From a virus, in IMG/VR virus record IMGVR_UViG_3300033158_000305, positions 1 through 38,176 of that record: a stretch of 38,176 nucleotides of DNA; one strand, 5' to 3'. The notes below the pieces were generated by a model that saw nothing but the letters and a program-made list of their open reading frames with translations, was not told where the DNA came from and searched no databases. The number at the start of each line of letters is the position of its first letter. Position 1 is the stretch's first letter. The position numbers and the translations under genes are program-made. This document shows, in pieces, positions 1 to 7,512 of the stretch.

Positions 1-264
1 TTACGGGCAGTCCCGCGGGCTGATCTGCGGGATCGTCATGCGCAGCCCGGCGGCGTCGGCGAGGGCCTGCTCCAGCGTCCGGGTGACCCGCTCGTGCGCG
101 CACAGCGCCGCGTCGGCGCGCAAGTCGGCGGTCTCGTGGGCGTGCAGCCCGGATATCTGGTCGTGCAGGTCGTTCACCGCGTACAGCAGCGCGCCGAGCG
201 ACCCGCACATCACCAGGGCCAGTACCGCCGCCCAGATCAGCGTGCCCCGGGATACCCCGGTCAG
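1..264 (-). CDS. small membrane protein with N-terminal TM segment and helical tail
   Basis: No family recognised. The reading frame has one hydrophobic segment near its start (TLIWAAVLALVMCGSLGALL) followed by a charged, mostly helical tail with possible coiled-coil character (HDQISGLHAHETADLRADA). The start is uncertain. A CTG overlapping the TGA of the upstream gene (CTGA) keeps the whole membrane segment and fits the stop/start overlaps used throughout this operon. The first ordinary start, GTG at 213, would cut the segment to about 13 residues. N-in/C-out topology with an extracytoplasmic helix resembles inner-membrane spanins and accessory lysis proteins, and it follows a holin-like gene, but this is only position and shape. 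An endolysin may lie beyond the left edge. Confidence 0.55.
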   Translation of the reverse strand: MTGVSRGTLIWAAVLALVMCGSLGALLYAVNDLHDQISGLHAHETADLRADAALCAHERVTRTLEQALADAAGLRMTIPQISPRDCP

Positions 265-560
265 TGCAGCGCCGCGGACAGCGCGATCACCGCCGCCACC
301 GCCAGCGGCAGCGCCAGCCCGGTCAGGAACGCCAGGGTCAGGGTCCACTGCCGGTCCTTCCGCTTGGCTTCCGCCGCGCGGATCGCGGCGATGTCGCTCT
401 CCAGGTCGGTGACCCGCTCGTCCAGCCGCTGGTGCACCGCGGCGAAGTTCGACGCGCGCACGGCATCCTCGATGGCGCGTACCCGGTCGGCCAGCGCAGT
501 GTGCGCCTCGAACCACCGGCCGTAGCTGACCGGCTCCATATCGCCCCGCCCGTCCGCCAT
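261..560 (-). CDS. coiled-coil plus C-terminal TM protein, holin/XhlA-like
   Basis: A 99-residue protein with a soluble, heptad-rich N-terminal two thirds (ERVTDLESDIAAIRAAEAKR) and a single C-terminal hydrophobic segment (WTLTLAFLTGLALPLAVAAV) preceded by basic residues. This architecture matches XhlA-type haemolysin/holin-associated proteins encoded after phage tail genes. By family knowledge such proteins sit in the host membrane and help lysis. The start is the ATG at 560, preceded by a purine-rich GGGAGCGGGGG; an in-frame ATG 7 codons later is an alternative. Its stop overlaps the next reading frame. Function is inferred from shape and position only. Confidence 0.6.
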   Translation of the reverse strand: MADGRGDMEPVSYGRWFEAHTALADRVRAIEDAVRASNFAAVHQRLDERVTDLESDIAAIRAAEAKRKDRQWTLTLAFLTGLALPLAVAAVIALSAALH

Positions 561-581
561 CCCCCCGCTCCCGCCTTCTTG

Positions 582-755
582 CTAACCGGGTTCCTCGTGC
601 TCGGCGGCGTAGTGGGCCGCGTACCCGCCGGACAGCCAGCCCCCGGCGGCGTCCCGCTGCTCCGGGCACAGCTGCCCGCAGGCCGGGCAGACATGCCCGC
701 CGGCGTCCGGGTCGAGCATGGCCGCGGGCGGGATCCCCGGCGCCGGGACGGTCAT
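582..755 (-). CDS. 57-residue C2H2-like zinc-finger protein
   Basis: A tiny protein with CPAC at residues 23-26 and H48/H53 (AAHYAAEH), giving C-x2-C...H-x4-H spacing typical of a small structural zinc site. Its ATG overlaps the TGA of the upstream tail gene (ATGA), so it is probably translationally coupled. The N-terminal 20 residues are proline-rich. No family is recognised. Several other very small Cys/His proteins are coupled to structural genes in this window, so a role as an assembly or virion accessory is possible but unproven. Confidence 0.65.
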   Translation of the reverse strand: MTVPAPGIPPAAMLDPDAGGHVCPACGQLCPEQRDAAGGWLSGGYAAHYAAEHEEPG

Positions 756-1330
756 GACGAGTAGCCGTGGGCGCGCAGCTCGGACTGGATGTTCTGGATG
801 GCGTTCAGCGTCTGGTTGTAGGTCCCGGCGAACGCCGATACGTAGTTCCGGACGTCGATCAGGTCGGACCGGATGGCGTTGACGTTGTCGGCCAGCGCGT
901 TGACGTACCCCTGGCTGGCCGGGTTGACCGTGCAGTAGCCGGACACGGGCGCGCTGACGCCGGGAACCCCGCCGGCGTCGGCTCCGGTGCCCACCGAGGA
1001 CGCCGACGACTTGGACAGCCCGCCCAGGAACGAGTGGTTGGCGGGGATCGTGCTCAGCGCCGTGTTCGCCGTGGACTGCGCGCTGCTCGCCGTGGACTGC
1101 GCGGCCGCCGCGGAGTCGATGACCTGCCCGACCACCGGGACCAGCGCGTTGAGCCGCTTCTCGGTGGCCGCCGACTTGGCCGACGCGGCGGTGGCGTGCA
1201 GCCCGGTGACCGCGAACGCGGCCACCAGCACGGCGAACCCCCACGCCAGCGACAGCGCCCACGCGGCCAGCTCGGCCGCCAGTGCCGCCGCGGCCGTCCC
1301 GGCCCAGCGGGCCGCGTAACCGGTCATCAT
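752..1330 (-). CDS. minor tail/fibre-like protein with hydrophobic N-terminus
   Basis: A 192-residue protein. Residues about 5-45 are strongly hydrophobic (AAWALSLAWGFAVLVAAFAV), then an Ala/Ser-rich helical stretch (SAAAAQSTASSAQSTANTAL) that could form a coiled coil, then a polar C-terminal part (NALADNVNAIRSDLIDVRNY). It follows the hub-like gene by 6 nt, and its Shine-Dalgarno (GAGGAGG) overlaps that gene's stop codon, which supports the start and tight coupling. In siphophages this position usually carries minor tail or fibre-associated proteins; the membrane-type segment could instead suit a lysis-module protein. No domain is recognised. Confidence 0.6.
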   Translation of the reverse strand: MMTGYAARWAGTAAAALAAELAAWALSLAWGFAVLVAAFAVTGLHATAASAKSAATEKRLNALVPVVGQVIDSAAAAQSTASSAQSTANTALSTIPANHSFLGGLSKSSASSVGTGADAGGVPGVSAPVSGYCTVNPASQGYVNALADNVNAIRSDLIDVRNYVSAFAGTYNQTLNAIQNIQSELRAHGYSS

Positions 1331-1336
1331 GCCTCC

Positions 1337-3568
1337 TCACGTGGTCTGCTGCGCGGACGCCAGCGCGGACCAGTCTTGCGACATCGAATGATACGGGGTG
1401 ATCGTAGCGACTTGATGCTGGTCATCCCACTCATATGATCCGACGCAGAACTGTACTGGAGTTGCTGGAGTAACTTCTCCCCCAAATGCGTAATCGGTGA
1501 TGATGCACCGGATCACCGTGCCCGCCTGGTCGGTGCCCGGGTCGACCGGCTGCCCGCCCGTGGTCAGCAGCTGGCCGGGCGCGGCGGTGAACGGGCCCGC
1601 CCACGCGGCCGGCTGGTACTGGGACAGCAGGGCGTTCCCGGCGGCCTGCGCCGCCGCCGCGGTCATCGTGCCCGCATCCGACAGGTCCGCGTATGCCTCG
1701 GTGGCCTGGTGCGCGGTCACCGACGAGGAGGCGGTCACCGTGGTCACCGCGTACGTGGCGGAGGTGCCCGCGTCGGTGTTGTCGGCGGCGGACTGGTAGC
1801 GCAGCACCACCCGGTTGACCATCGCGCCGAGCGTGCGCGGCACCGGGGTGGTGACCAGCAGCAGCCGGTTCACGGCTGCCGGGATGGGCAGCAGGGACAG
1901 CACCGGCCCGGCCTGGGTGCCGGTGACGTACCAGGTGCCCGCGCCGCGGGAGCAGATCGCGTCCAGCACCTGCTTCACCGTCTGCGACCCGGAGTCGGGC
2001 GGCTGCCCCAGCCACAGCCAGGACGGCTGCCCCACCCCCGGGTTGACCCAGTTCAGCCCCCGGGCGATCGCCTGGTTGACCAGGTCGTCGGGCTGGCCGG
2101 ACGGCCAGGTGCCGGAGTAGATCGCGGTGAAGTCCTGCGCCCGCTGCGCCGATCCGGCGGCGGTTACCGTCCAGCCGCCCGGGCCGGGCTGCGGCTCGTC
2201 CAGCCGGCCGTCCCAGACGACGTGGCCGCCGCGGGTCACCCGGACCTGCCAGCCCGGGTTCAGCGCCTGGGACCGGAACGCGGCCGGGACCTGCAGGGTG
2301 CAGGTCATCTTGTCGCACCCGCCGGGCATGGTGAAGCTGTAGGTGAGGTCCCGGACGTGGCCGAGGGTGCCCAGGTAGGCCCACATGGTGCTGCCGGGCG
2401 GCGCGACGGCGACCTGCGACCCGCCGGGCAGCGGCACCGGCCGCCCGGCCCCGGCGGAGATCCCGGTGTAGGACGGGATGGCCGCGGTGACCGCGTTCCC
2501 GGTCCCGGACGCGGCGTCCGGGGTGGCGGTGAACCAGATCGGCGGAGATGCGCCCGGCACGTCCCCGGCCGCCCCGGCCGTGTCGGCCGCCCATGCGGAC
2601 GACATCTTCCAGCCCGCGTCCGCCGCGGACCCGGCCGCGTCGCCGCTGCCGGGCAGCACCGTCATCGGGTACGGCACCACCGGGGCATACCCGGCGCCCG
2701 AGCCGTCCGCGCTGCCCGGGATCACGACCGCCGCGGCCGGGGTGGACGGCACCGCGTCGTAGGCGTTTCCCGTGCCGTCGGCGGAGTCCGGGGCGGCGGC
2801 CGCGTTCTGCCCGGACGCGGTGCCCGGCCCGGCTGCGGTCCCGGTGCCGTCCGCGGAACCCGCCGACCAGGTCATCACCGGGATCCCGGCGCCGCCCGGG
2901 ACGTCCCCGGCGCCGTCCGCGCTGGCCGCCGGGAATGCCGCCGCGGGCAGCGGGGTGAGCCCGACCATCACGCCGGAGAAGTAGGCGGCGGTCCCGCAGC
3001 TGCCGGTCTTGGTGCCGGTCGCGCCGGTCCCCGGCGACTCGTTGCTGGCCACCGAGATGGTGGCCGAGCCGGACTGGGACCCGTTGGTAGCCTGCCCGGA
3101 GAACCCGGACGGCACGGTGATCGCCTGCCCGTTCCCCGTGAAACCGGTCGACTCGTCCGCGCAGAACCACAGCAGCCAGTCCCCGGCGCTGGACAGCGTG
3201 ATGCCGTTGATGGCCAGGCTGGTGGTCTGCCCGCCGTTGTTCGGGGTGGCCGGGGTGGCCGGGTCGAGCGACGTGGCGGCCCCGGAGATGGTGGCGATGA
3301 CCACCGTGGCGGAGAAGTTGTTGAACCCGGTGACGTTGAAAGACGAGCCCTCGGTGCCGTCGGCCAGCCGGTACAGCAGCCCGCCGAAGCTGCCGGAGTC
3401 CTTGACCATGCTGAACCCGGAGCAGGCCAGCGACGGGACGCCGCCGTAGGCGAACATCAGGATCCAGTCGCCCGCCGCCGTCCCGGCCTGCTTGGGCACC
3501 GACAGCGACGTGACGTGGGTGACCCCGGACGAGGTGATGGCCGGGGTCGCCCGCCAGGACAGCGCCAC
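1337..3568 (-). CDS. minor tail protein: adhesin-like N-domain, ADGAG repeats, hub-like C-domain
   Basis: A 743-residue protein with three parts. Residues 1-205 form a beta-rich domain (MALSWRATPAITSSGV...) resembling the 255-residue protein at 20395-21162. Residues about 210-375 hold roughly seven copies of a ~22-residue repeat of the type SADGTGNAYDAV, the same family as in the 855-residue protein at 17331-19898. The remaining C-terminal part (GCDKMTCTLQVPAAF, VVWDGRLDEPQPG) resembles gp37-like/late-control-D hub domains that close the tail tip. It lies directly after the distal-tail gene, the expected place for a hub or tail-associated protein. The start is GTG, close to the upstream stop. 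The last ~120 nt are much lower in G+C than the rest of the gene. Confidence 0.75.
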   Translation of the reverse strand: MALSWRATPAITSSGVTHVTSLSVPKQAGTAAGDWILMFAYGGVPSLACSGFSMVKDSGSFGGLLYRLADGTEGSSFNVTGFNNFSATVVIATISGAATSLDPATPATPNNGGQTTSLAINGITLSSAGDWLLWFCADESTGFTGNGQAITVPSGFSGQATNGSQSGSATISVASNESPGTGATGTKTGSCGTAAYFSGVMVGLTPLPAAAFPAASADGAGDVPGGAGIPVMTWSAGSADGTGTAAGPGTASGQNAAAAPDSADGTGNAYDAVPSTPAAAVVIPGSADGSGAGYAPVVPYPMTVLPGSGDAAGSAADAGWKMSSAWAADTAGAAGDVPGASPPIWFTATPDAASGTGNAVTAAIPSYTGISAGAGRPVPLPGGSQVAVAPPGSTMWAYLGTLGHVRDLTYSFTMPGGCDKMTCTLQVPAAFRSQALNPGWQVRVTRGGHVVWDGRLDEPQPGPGGWTVTAAGSAQRAQDFTAIYSGTWPSGQPDDLVNQAIARGLNWVNPGVGQPSWLWLGQPPDSGSQTVKQVLDAICSRGAGTWYVTGTQAGPVLSLLPIPAAVNRLLLVTTPVPRTLGAMVNRVVLRYQSAADNTDAGTSATYAVTTVTASSSVTAHQATEAYADLSDAGTMTAAAAQAAGNALLSQYQPAAWAGPFTAAPGQLLTTGGQPVDPGTDQAGTVIRCIITDYAFGGEVTPATPVQFCVGSYEWDDQHQVATITPYHSMSQDWSALASAQQTT
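2452..2926 (-). repeat. seven ~22-residue SADG(A/T)G-type coding repeats
   Basis: In the translated protein, units start with SADGAG, SADGTG, SADGTG, SADGSG, SGDAAG, TAGAAG and AASGTG and run about 22 residues (about 66 bp) each, often closing with P-G, P-D or A-G. They link the N-terminal beta domain to the hub-like C-domain. The same unit is amplified in the gene at 17331-19898. Confidence 0.8.
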
Positions 3569-3571
3569 GTC

Positions 3572-6500
3572 TCAGGCCGTCCGGTCGAAGTACCAGGCGG
3601 GGAAGTAACTGAGCGCGACGGACGGGGCGGCGGCGTCGGCGGAGTAGACGAACAGCAGGTTGTCGCCCTCGGCGGGCTCGACGTGCAGCGGCCCGCCGGA
3701 CAGCACCGCCGAGTCCAGCACCGAGATGGCCGAGGACCGGGACGCCTGCGACCCGGTGAGGTAGCCCAGGTCGGTGTCCGGGTTGGGGGCGTCCGCCCAG
3801 TAGGTGACATATCCGCCGGAGGACCGGTTGACGATCATGGTCTGCCCCATCGTGTCCAGGAACAGCGCGTCGTAGAACCGGTCGGAGGTGTTGCTGGACG
3901 TCACCGACACGGCGTAGTACCCGGCCGTGTTGTCCGGCGCGACCGCCCGGGTGGGCAGGGTCAGCACCCCGGCGGTGACCAGCCCGTTGGTGACCTGGAC
4001 CGGCGCGATGCTCACCGGCTGGGTGGATGCGGAGGTGGCCGGGCCGCCCGGGTACTCGTACTGCCACACGGTCACCGTGATGGTCCGCGGCGTGCTGCTG
4101 CCGGATCCGCCGGACCAGGACGCGGCGGTCAGCAGCACCGTGTACGTCCCGCCGAAGTCGGCGGCCACCCCGTTGACCGGCTGCGGCATGATGTACTGCG
4201 ACGCGCCGTTCGGCACGTCGGACCCGCCGCCCACCGAGACCAGCGGCTGGAACGTGCGCGGCGCCCCGAGCGGGGGCCGGTGCGCGATCAGCGAGGAGAA
4301 CGCCGCCGACGCGTACGGCGTGACGGTGATCTTCCCGGCGGCGCCGTTCCCGCCGGCCACGGCGGTGCCGCCGGAGTTGGCGCCGCCGCCCGCGCCGCCC
4401 GGCTGCGACCCGGCGGCCCCGGCCGACCCGGGGCTGGCGCCGCCGTTCCCGCCGGCCCCGCCGCCGGTCACCGCGGCCGCCCCGTTGTTGGTCGGCGCGC
4501 CGCCCGGGTAGGTCAGCCGGATCTTCCCGTCGCCGCCCTTGCCGGAGGTGACCGCGGCCCAGGTCCCGCCGCCGCCGCCGCCCGGCTGGGTGCCCGCCCC
4601 GCCGTTGCTGCCGGTCGCGCCGGACCCGGCGCCGCCCTTGCCGCCGTCGGTCGGGGCGGCGCCGCCGTCGCCGTACCCGTCGCCCGCGTTGCCCGCCGCG
4701 CCGGGCCCGGCCGAGGACCCGCCGCCGCCGGAGTACGGCATCGCCGACCCGCCGGCCCCGCCGTCGCGGTGCACGGTGGCCGCGCCGCCGCCGCCGGTGC
4801 CGCCCGCGCCGCCGCCGCCGGAGGAGCCGCGGGCCTGCCCGGCGCCGCCCGGGTGCGCGGTCACCGTGGCCCCGGCGTCGCCGGTGAACCAGGTGGTGGC
4901 CGCGCCCGGGTTGCCGTTCACGTTGTTCCCGGTGACCGCGGCGCCGCCAGCCCCGATCGAGTAGTTGTACACGTTCGCGGGGGTCACCGCCACGGTGGCC
5001 GAGCAGTACTCGCCGCCGCCGCCGCCCGCCCCGTTGGTGGACGACCCGCCGGCCGCGCCGGACCCGCCCGGGCCCCAGCATTCGACCAGCACCTGGGTGA
5101 CCCCGGCCGGGCAGGTCCAGGTCCCGGCCCCGGTGCTGGTCCGGGTGTCGGCCGCGGTCCCGGTCGGGGCCAGGCCCGGCGAGCCGGACCCGCCGGAGGA
5201 CGCGCCGCCGCCGCCCACCGACCCGGACGCGGTGCGCCCGGTGCCGCCCGGGTAGTGCACCGCGTTGCCCGACCCGTCGCCGGGCGCCCCGCCTGCGGTG
5301 GAGTTCTGCGCGGCGGCCTGGCCGCCGTTGGCGATGACGACCAGCGAGCTGGACGGGCCGGGCCCGAACACGGTGGACGGCCCGTCCGATCCCGGCGCGG
5401 CGGAGGCGGCCACGTTGTACGGGATCACGTCTCCTGGCGTGCACGGGAACACGTCCTCCCGGGCGTACTCCGCCCCGCCGCCGCCGCCGCCCACCCCGGC
5501 GGTGGTGCGGGTGGCGCCCGGGCCGCCGCCGCCGATGCACTCCACCTTCAGCCACGCGGTGTTGGCCGGGACGGTGTAGGTGCCCACCCCGGCCGTGGTC
5601 AGCGCCGACGGGGTGCCCGCCGACGGGCCCTGCTGGAACGTCATCGAGCACGCCGCCCGCGCGGTGCCCTGCACCCCGTGCAGCGTGTACACCGAGCCGC
5701 GGGTGACCGGCTGGGCCTGCACGCTCGGCGGGTAGGCGGTCAGCGCGTCGACGTACGCGGTCACCCAGGACAGCCGGTCCGGGCCGCGCCGGTTGGTGAT
5801 CGTGACCGAGTACGCGACCACCGAGGTGTAGTCGAACGCGGCCGAGCCCTGCGGGATGGGCAGGGTGACCCGGGAGAACGACGGGATGCCCCACGTCGGG
5901 GAGACCGGCAGCCGCAGCCCGGTCTTGGACATGGACAGCACCCGGGCCGAGGAGTCGGTCAGCGTGACGGTGACGGCCACCCCGTGGGTGTGCCCGTGGT
6001 ACTCCAGGCAGTGGTAGTACCGGGAGCCGAAGCCCAGGAACATCTGCAGGCTGGTCAGCCCGGTCAGGTTCTGCGTCACGCCGAGCCCGGCCGAGTAGGT
6101 GAACGCGGTGGACGCCCCGCCCGGGTCGCCGACCCGGGCGTCATCCGGGTCCCAGCACAGCGACCACGGGCCGATCACGCACCGGGACGACTGGTAGTGC
6201 CGGGTGCTGCTGACCGAGGAGAACGTGTCCAGCACCACCGGGGCCGGCGGCGGCGGGGGGCTGGCGGGCACCGGCGCGGCGAACGCTACCCGGGTCTGCA
6301 CGTCGGACCGGCCGTAGGGCAGCGCCGGGATGGTCAGGGTGACCGTCATGACGCCCAGCGGCTCGCGCAGCGGGCTGTACGCGGGTTTGGACGGCTGGGC
6401 GCGGAAGCAGTCGATGACCAGCGGCAGCCCGCCGTCCCGGGTCCAGGTCAGCGTCCACCGGTCCTGGTCGATGACCTGCTCGAGCACCTCCCGGGCCGCG

Positions 6501-6778
6501 GCCAGCAGCCGGGACCGGGCGGACGGCGTGCCGGACGGCGCCCGGATGATCACGTCCAGCGTGATGGTCCGGTTGGACGCCCGCCGCCCGAATGGCCGCT
6601 CCCCGTCCAGCAGCAGCGACGCGACGAAATCGGTGGTCGGCTGCGGCGCCCCCAGGTCCATCCCGGTGCCCGTCGCCAGCCGGAACACCGCCCCGGCGCA
6701 CTCCGGGATGGTGCTGGGCGACCCGTCCGGCCCGCCCAAAAGTTCAATGGTGTTGCCCAAAACCAAACTGTCCGCCAT
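3572..6778 (-). CDS. distal tail protein fused to two glycine-rich adhesin domains
   Basis: A 1068-residue protein encoded next after the tape measure apart from the inserted HNH gene. The N-terminal ~170 residues (SNRTITLDVIIRAPSG, REPLGVMTVTLTIPALPYG) look like a siphovirus Dit-type domain that would cap the tail tube. A beta domain follows. Then come two copies of a glycine-rich module, each opening with a similar strand pair (GTYTVPANTAWLKVECIGGG and TWTCPAGVTQVLVECWGPGG) and continuing into long Gly/Ala/Ser tracts, of the kind known from glycine-rich phage adhesins that fold as packed polyglycine helices. The C-terminal ~230 residues are a non-repetitive beta-rich domain. The start ATG at 6778 has only weak ribosome-binding sequence. 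Host-receptor binding at the tail tip is a reasonable inference. Confidence 0.8.
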   Translation of the reverse strand: MADSLVLGNTIELLGGPDGSPSTIPECAGAVFRLATGTGMDLGAPQPTTDFVASLLLDGERPFGRRASNRTITLDVIIRAPSGTPSARSRLLAAAREVLEQVIDQDRWTLTWTRDGGLPLVIDCFRAQPSKPAYSPLREPLGVMTVTLTIPALPYGRSDVQTRVAFAAPVPASPPPPPAPVVLDTFSSVSSTRHYQSSRCVIGPWSLCWDPDDARVGDPGGASTAFTYSAGLGVTQNLTGLTSLQMFLGFGSRYYHCLEYHGHTHGVAVTVTLTDSSARVLSMSKTGLRLPVSPTWGIPSFSRVTLPIPQGSAAFDYTSVVAYSVTITNRRGPDRLSWVTAYVDALTAYPPSVQAQPVTRGSVYTLHGVQGTARAACSMTFQQGPSAGTPSALTTAGVGTYTVPANTAWLKVECIGGGGPGATRTTAGVGGGGGGAEYAREDVFPCTPGDVIPYNVAASAAPGSDGPSTVFGPGPSSSLVVIANGGQAAAQNSTAGGAPGDGSGNAVHYPGGTGRTASGSVGGGGASSGGSGSPGLAPTGTAADTRTSTGAGTWTCPAGVTQVLVECWGPGGSGAAGGSSTNGAGGGGGEYCSATVAVTPANVYNYSIGAGGAAVTGNNVNGNPGAATTWFTGDAGATVTAHPGGAGQARGSSGGGGAGGTGGGGAATVHRDGGAGGSAMPYSGGGGSSAGPGAAGNAGDGYGDGGAAPTDGGKGGAGSGATGSNGGAGTQPGGGGGGTWAAVTSGKGGDGKIRLTYPGGAPTNNGAAAVTGGGAGGNGGASPGSAGAAGSQPGGAGGGANSGGTAVAGGNGAAGKITVTPYASAAFSSLIAHRPPLGAPRTFQPLVSVGGGSDVPNGASQYIMPQPVNGVAADFGGTYTVLLTAASWSGGSGSSTPRTITVTVWQYEYPGGPATSASTQPVSIAPVQVTNGLVTAGVLTLPTRAVAPDNTAGYYAVSVTSSNTSDRFYDALFLDTMGQTMIVNRSSGGYVTYWADAPNPDTDLGYLTGSQASRSSAISVLDSAVLSGGPLHVEPAEGDNLLFVYSADAAAPSVALSYFPAWYFDRTA

Positions 6779-6798
6779 AATCGCGATATCCTTTGAAT

Positions 6799-7512
6799 AT
6801 GGAGATATGGCGGCCGGTGACCGGCTACGAGGGGCTGTACGAAGTAAGCAATCTCGGCAGCGTGCGCAGCGCAGGGAAGCGGAAAGGCAGCCGGGGAGGG
6901 ATGCTCCGTCCCGGGCTTACGGGAGGAGCCAGCCCGCGGCTGTGCGTGGTCCTGTACAAGAACGGGGCGAGAAAGACCCGGCTGGTGCATCACCTGGTCC
7001 TGGAGGCGTTTGACAGGCTGCGGGAACCCGGCGAGGAGTCCCGGCACGGACCGGGAGGGCCGTTCGACAACCGCTGGCCCGAGAACCTTAAATGGGGCAC
7101 GCCCGCCGAGAACCAGGCCGACCGGGTGCGAGATGGCACGAGCAACCGGGGCGAACGCCAGTGGCAGGCCAAGCTGACCGCCGAGATCGTCACCGAATGC
7201 CGCCGCCGGTACGCGGCCGGGGAACGTCTCGGCCAGCTGGCTGCGGAGTTCGGCATAAACCCGGCATCGATGAGCCAGGTTGTCAGCGGTGCCACCTGGG
7301 CCTGGCTTCCCGGCGCGATTCCGGTCGATCCGAAGCGCCATGCCAGATGCGGAACTGCCCACCACGCGGCCAAGCTGACGCCTGACGTCATTGCCGAAGC
7401 GCGCGAACGGTGCGCGTCCGGAGAGAAGCAGCGCGATGTGGCGGCCAGTTACGGCGTCGTCCAGGCCACGCTGTGGAAGGCGCTGAACGGCCGGACATGG
7501 GCTCACTTACAG
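6799..7512 (+). CDS. NUMOD4-HNH homing-endonuclease-like gene, plus strand, no own stop
   Basis: Residues 4-24 (WRPVTGYEGLYEVSNLGSVR) are a clear NUMOD4 motif. An HNH-type region follows (LVHHLVLEAF, RHGPGGPFDNRWPENLKWGT). After it come two similar helix-turn-helix-like segments, each opening with KLT-x-(E/D)-(V/I) and ending in a G-x-TW motif, as in DNA-binding tails of free-standing phage homing nucleases. The last recognisable residues (GRTWAHLQ) fall at 7512, exactly where the tape measure gene ends on the other strand. No stop follows; the frame stays open, antisense to the tape measure, until 10215. The coordinates given cover only the recognisable protein. A TTG at 6793 is an alternative start. 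Likely a mobile insertion, possibly degraded at its 3' end. Confidence 0.7.

Noticed and set aside
1431-5894. 1487-residue minus-strand frame overlapping the two tail proteins
   Set aside because: It overlaps two genes on the same strand that have clear domains and correct gene junctions; the text is Arg/His/Gly-rich and without motifs.
1709-6796. 1695-residue plus-strand open frame across the tail genes
   Set aside because: It is antisense to two well-supported tail genes, shows only Arg/Gly/Pro-rich text without domains, and is explained by lack of stops in G+C-rich DNA.
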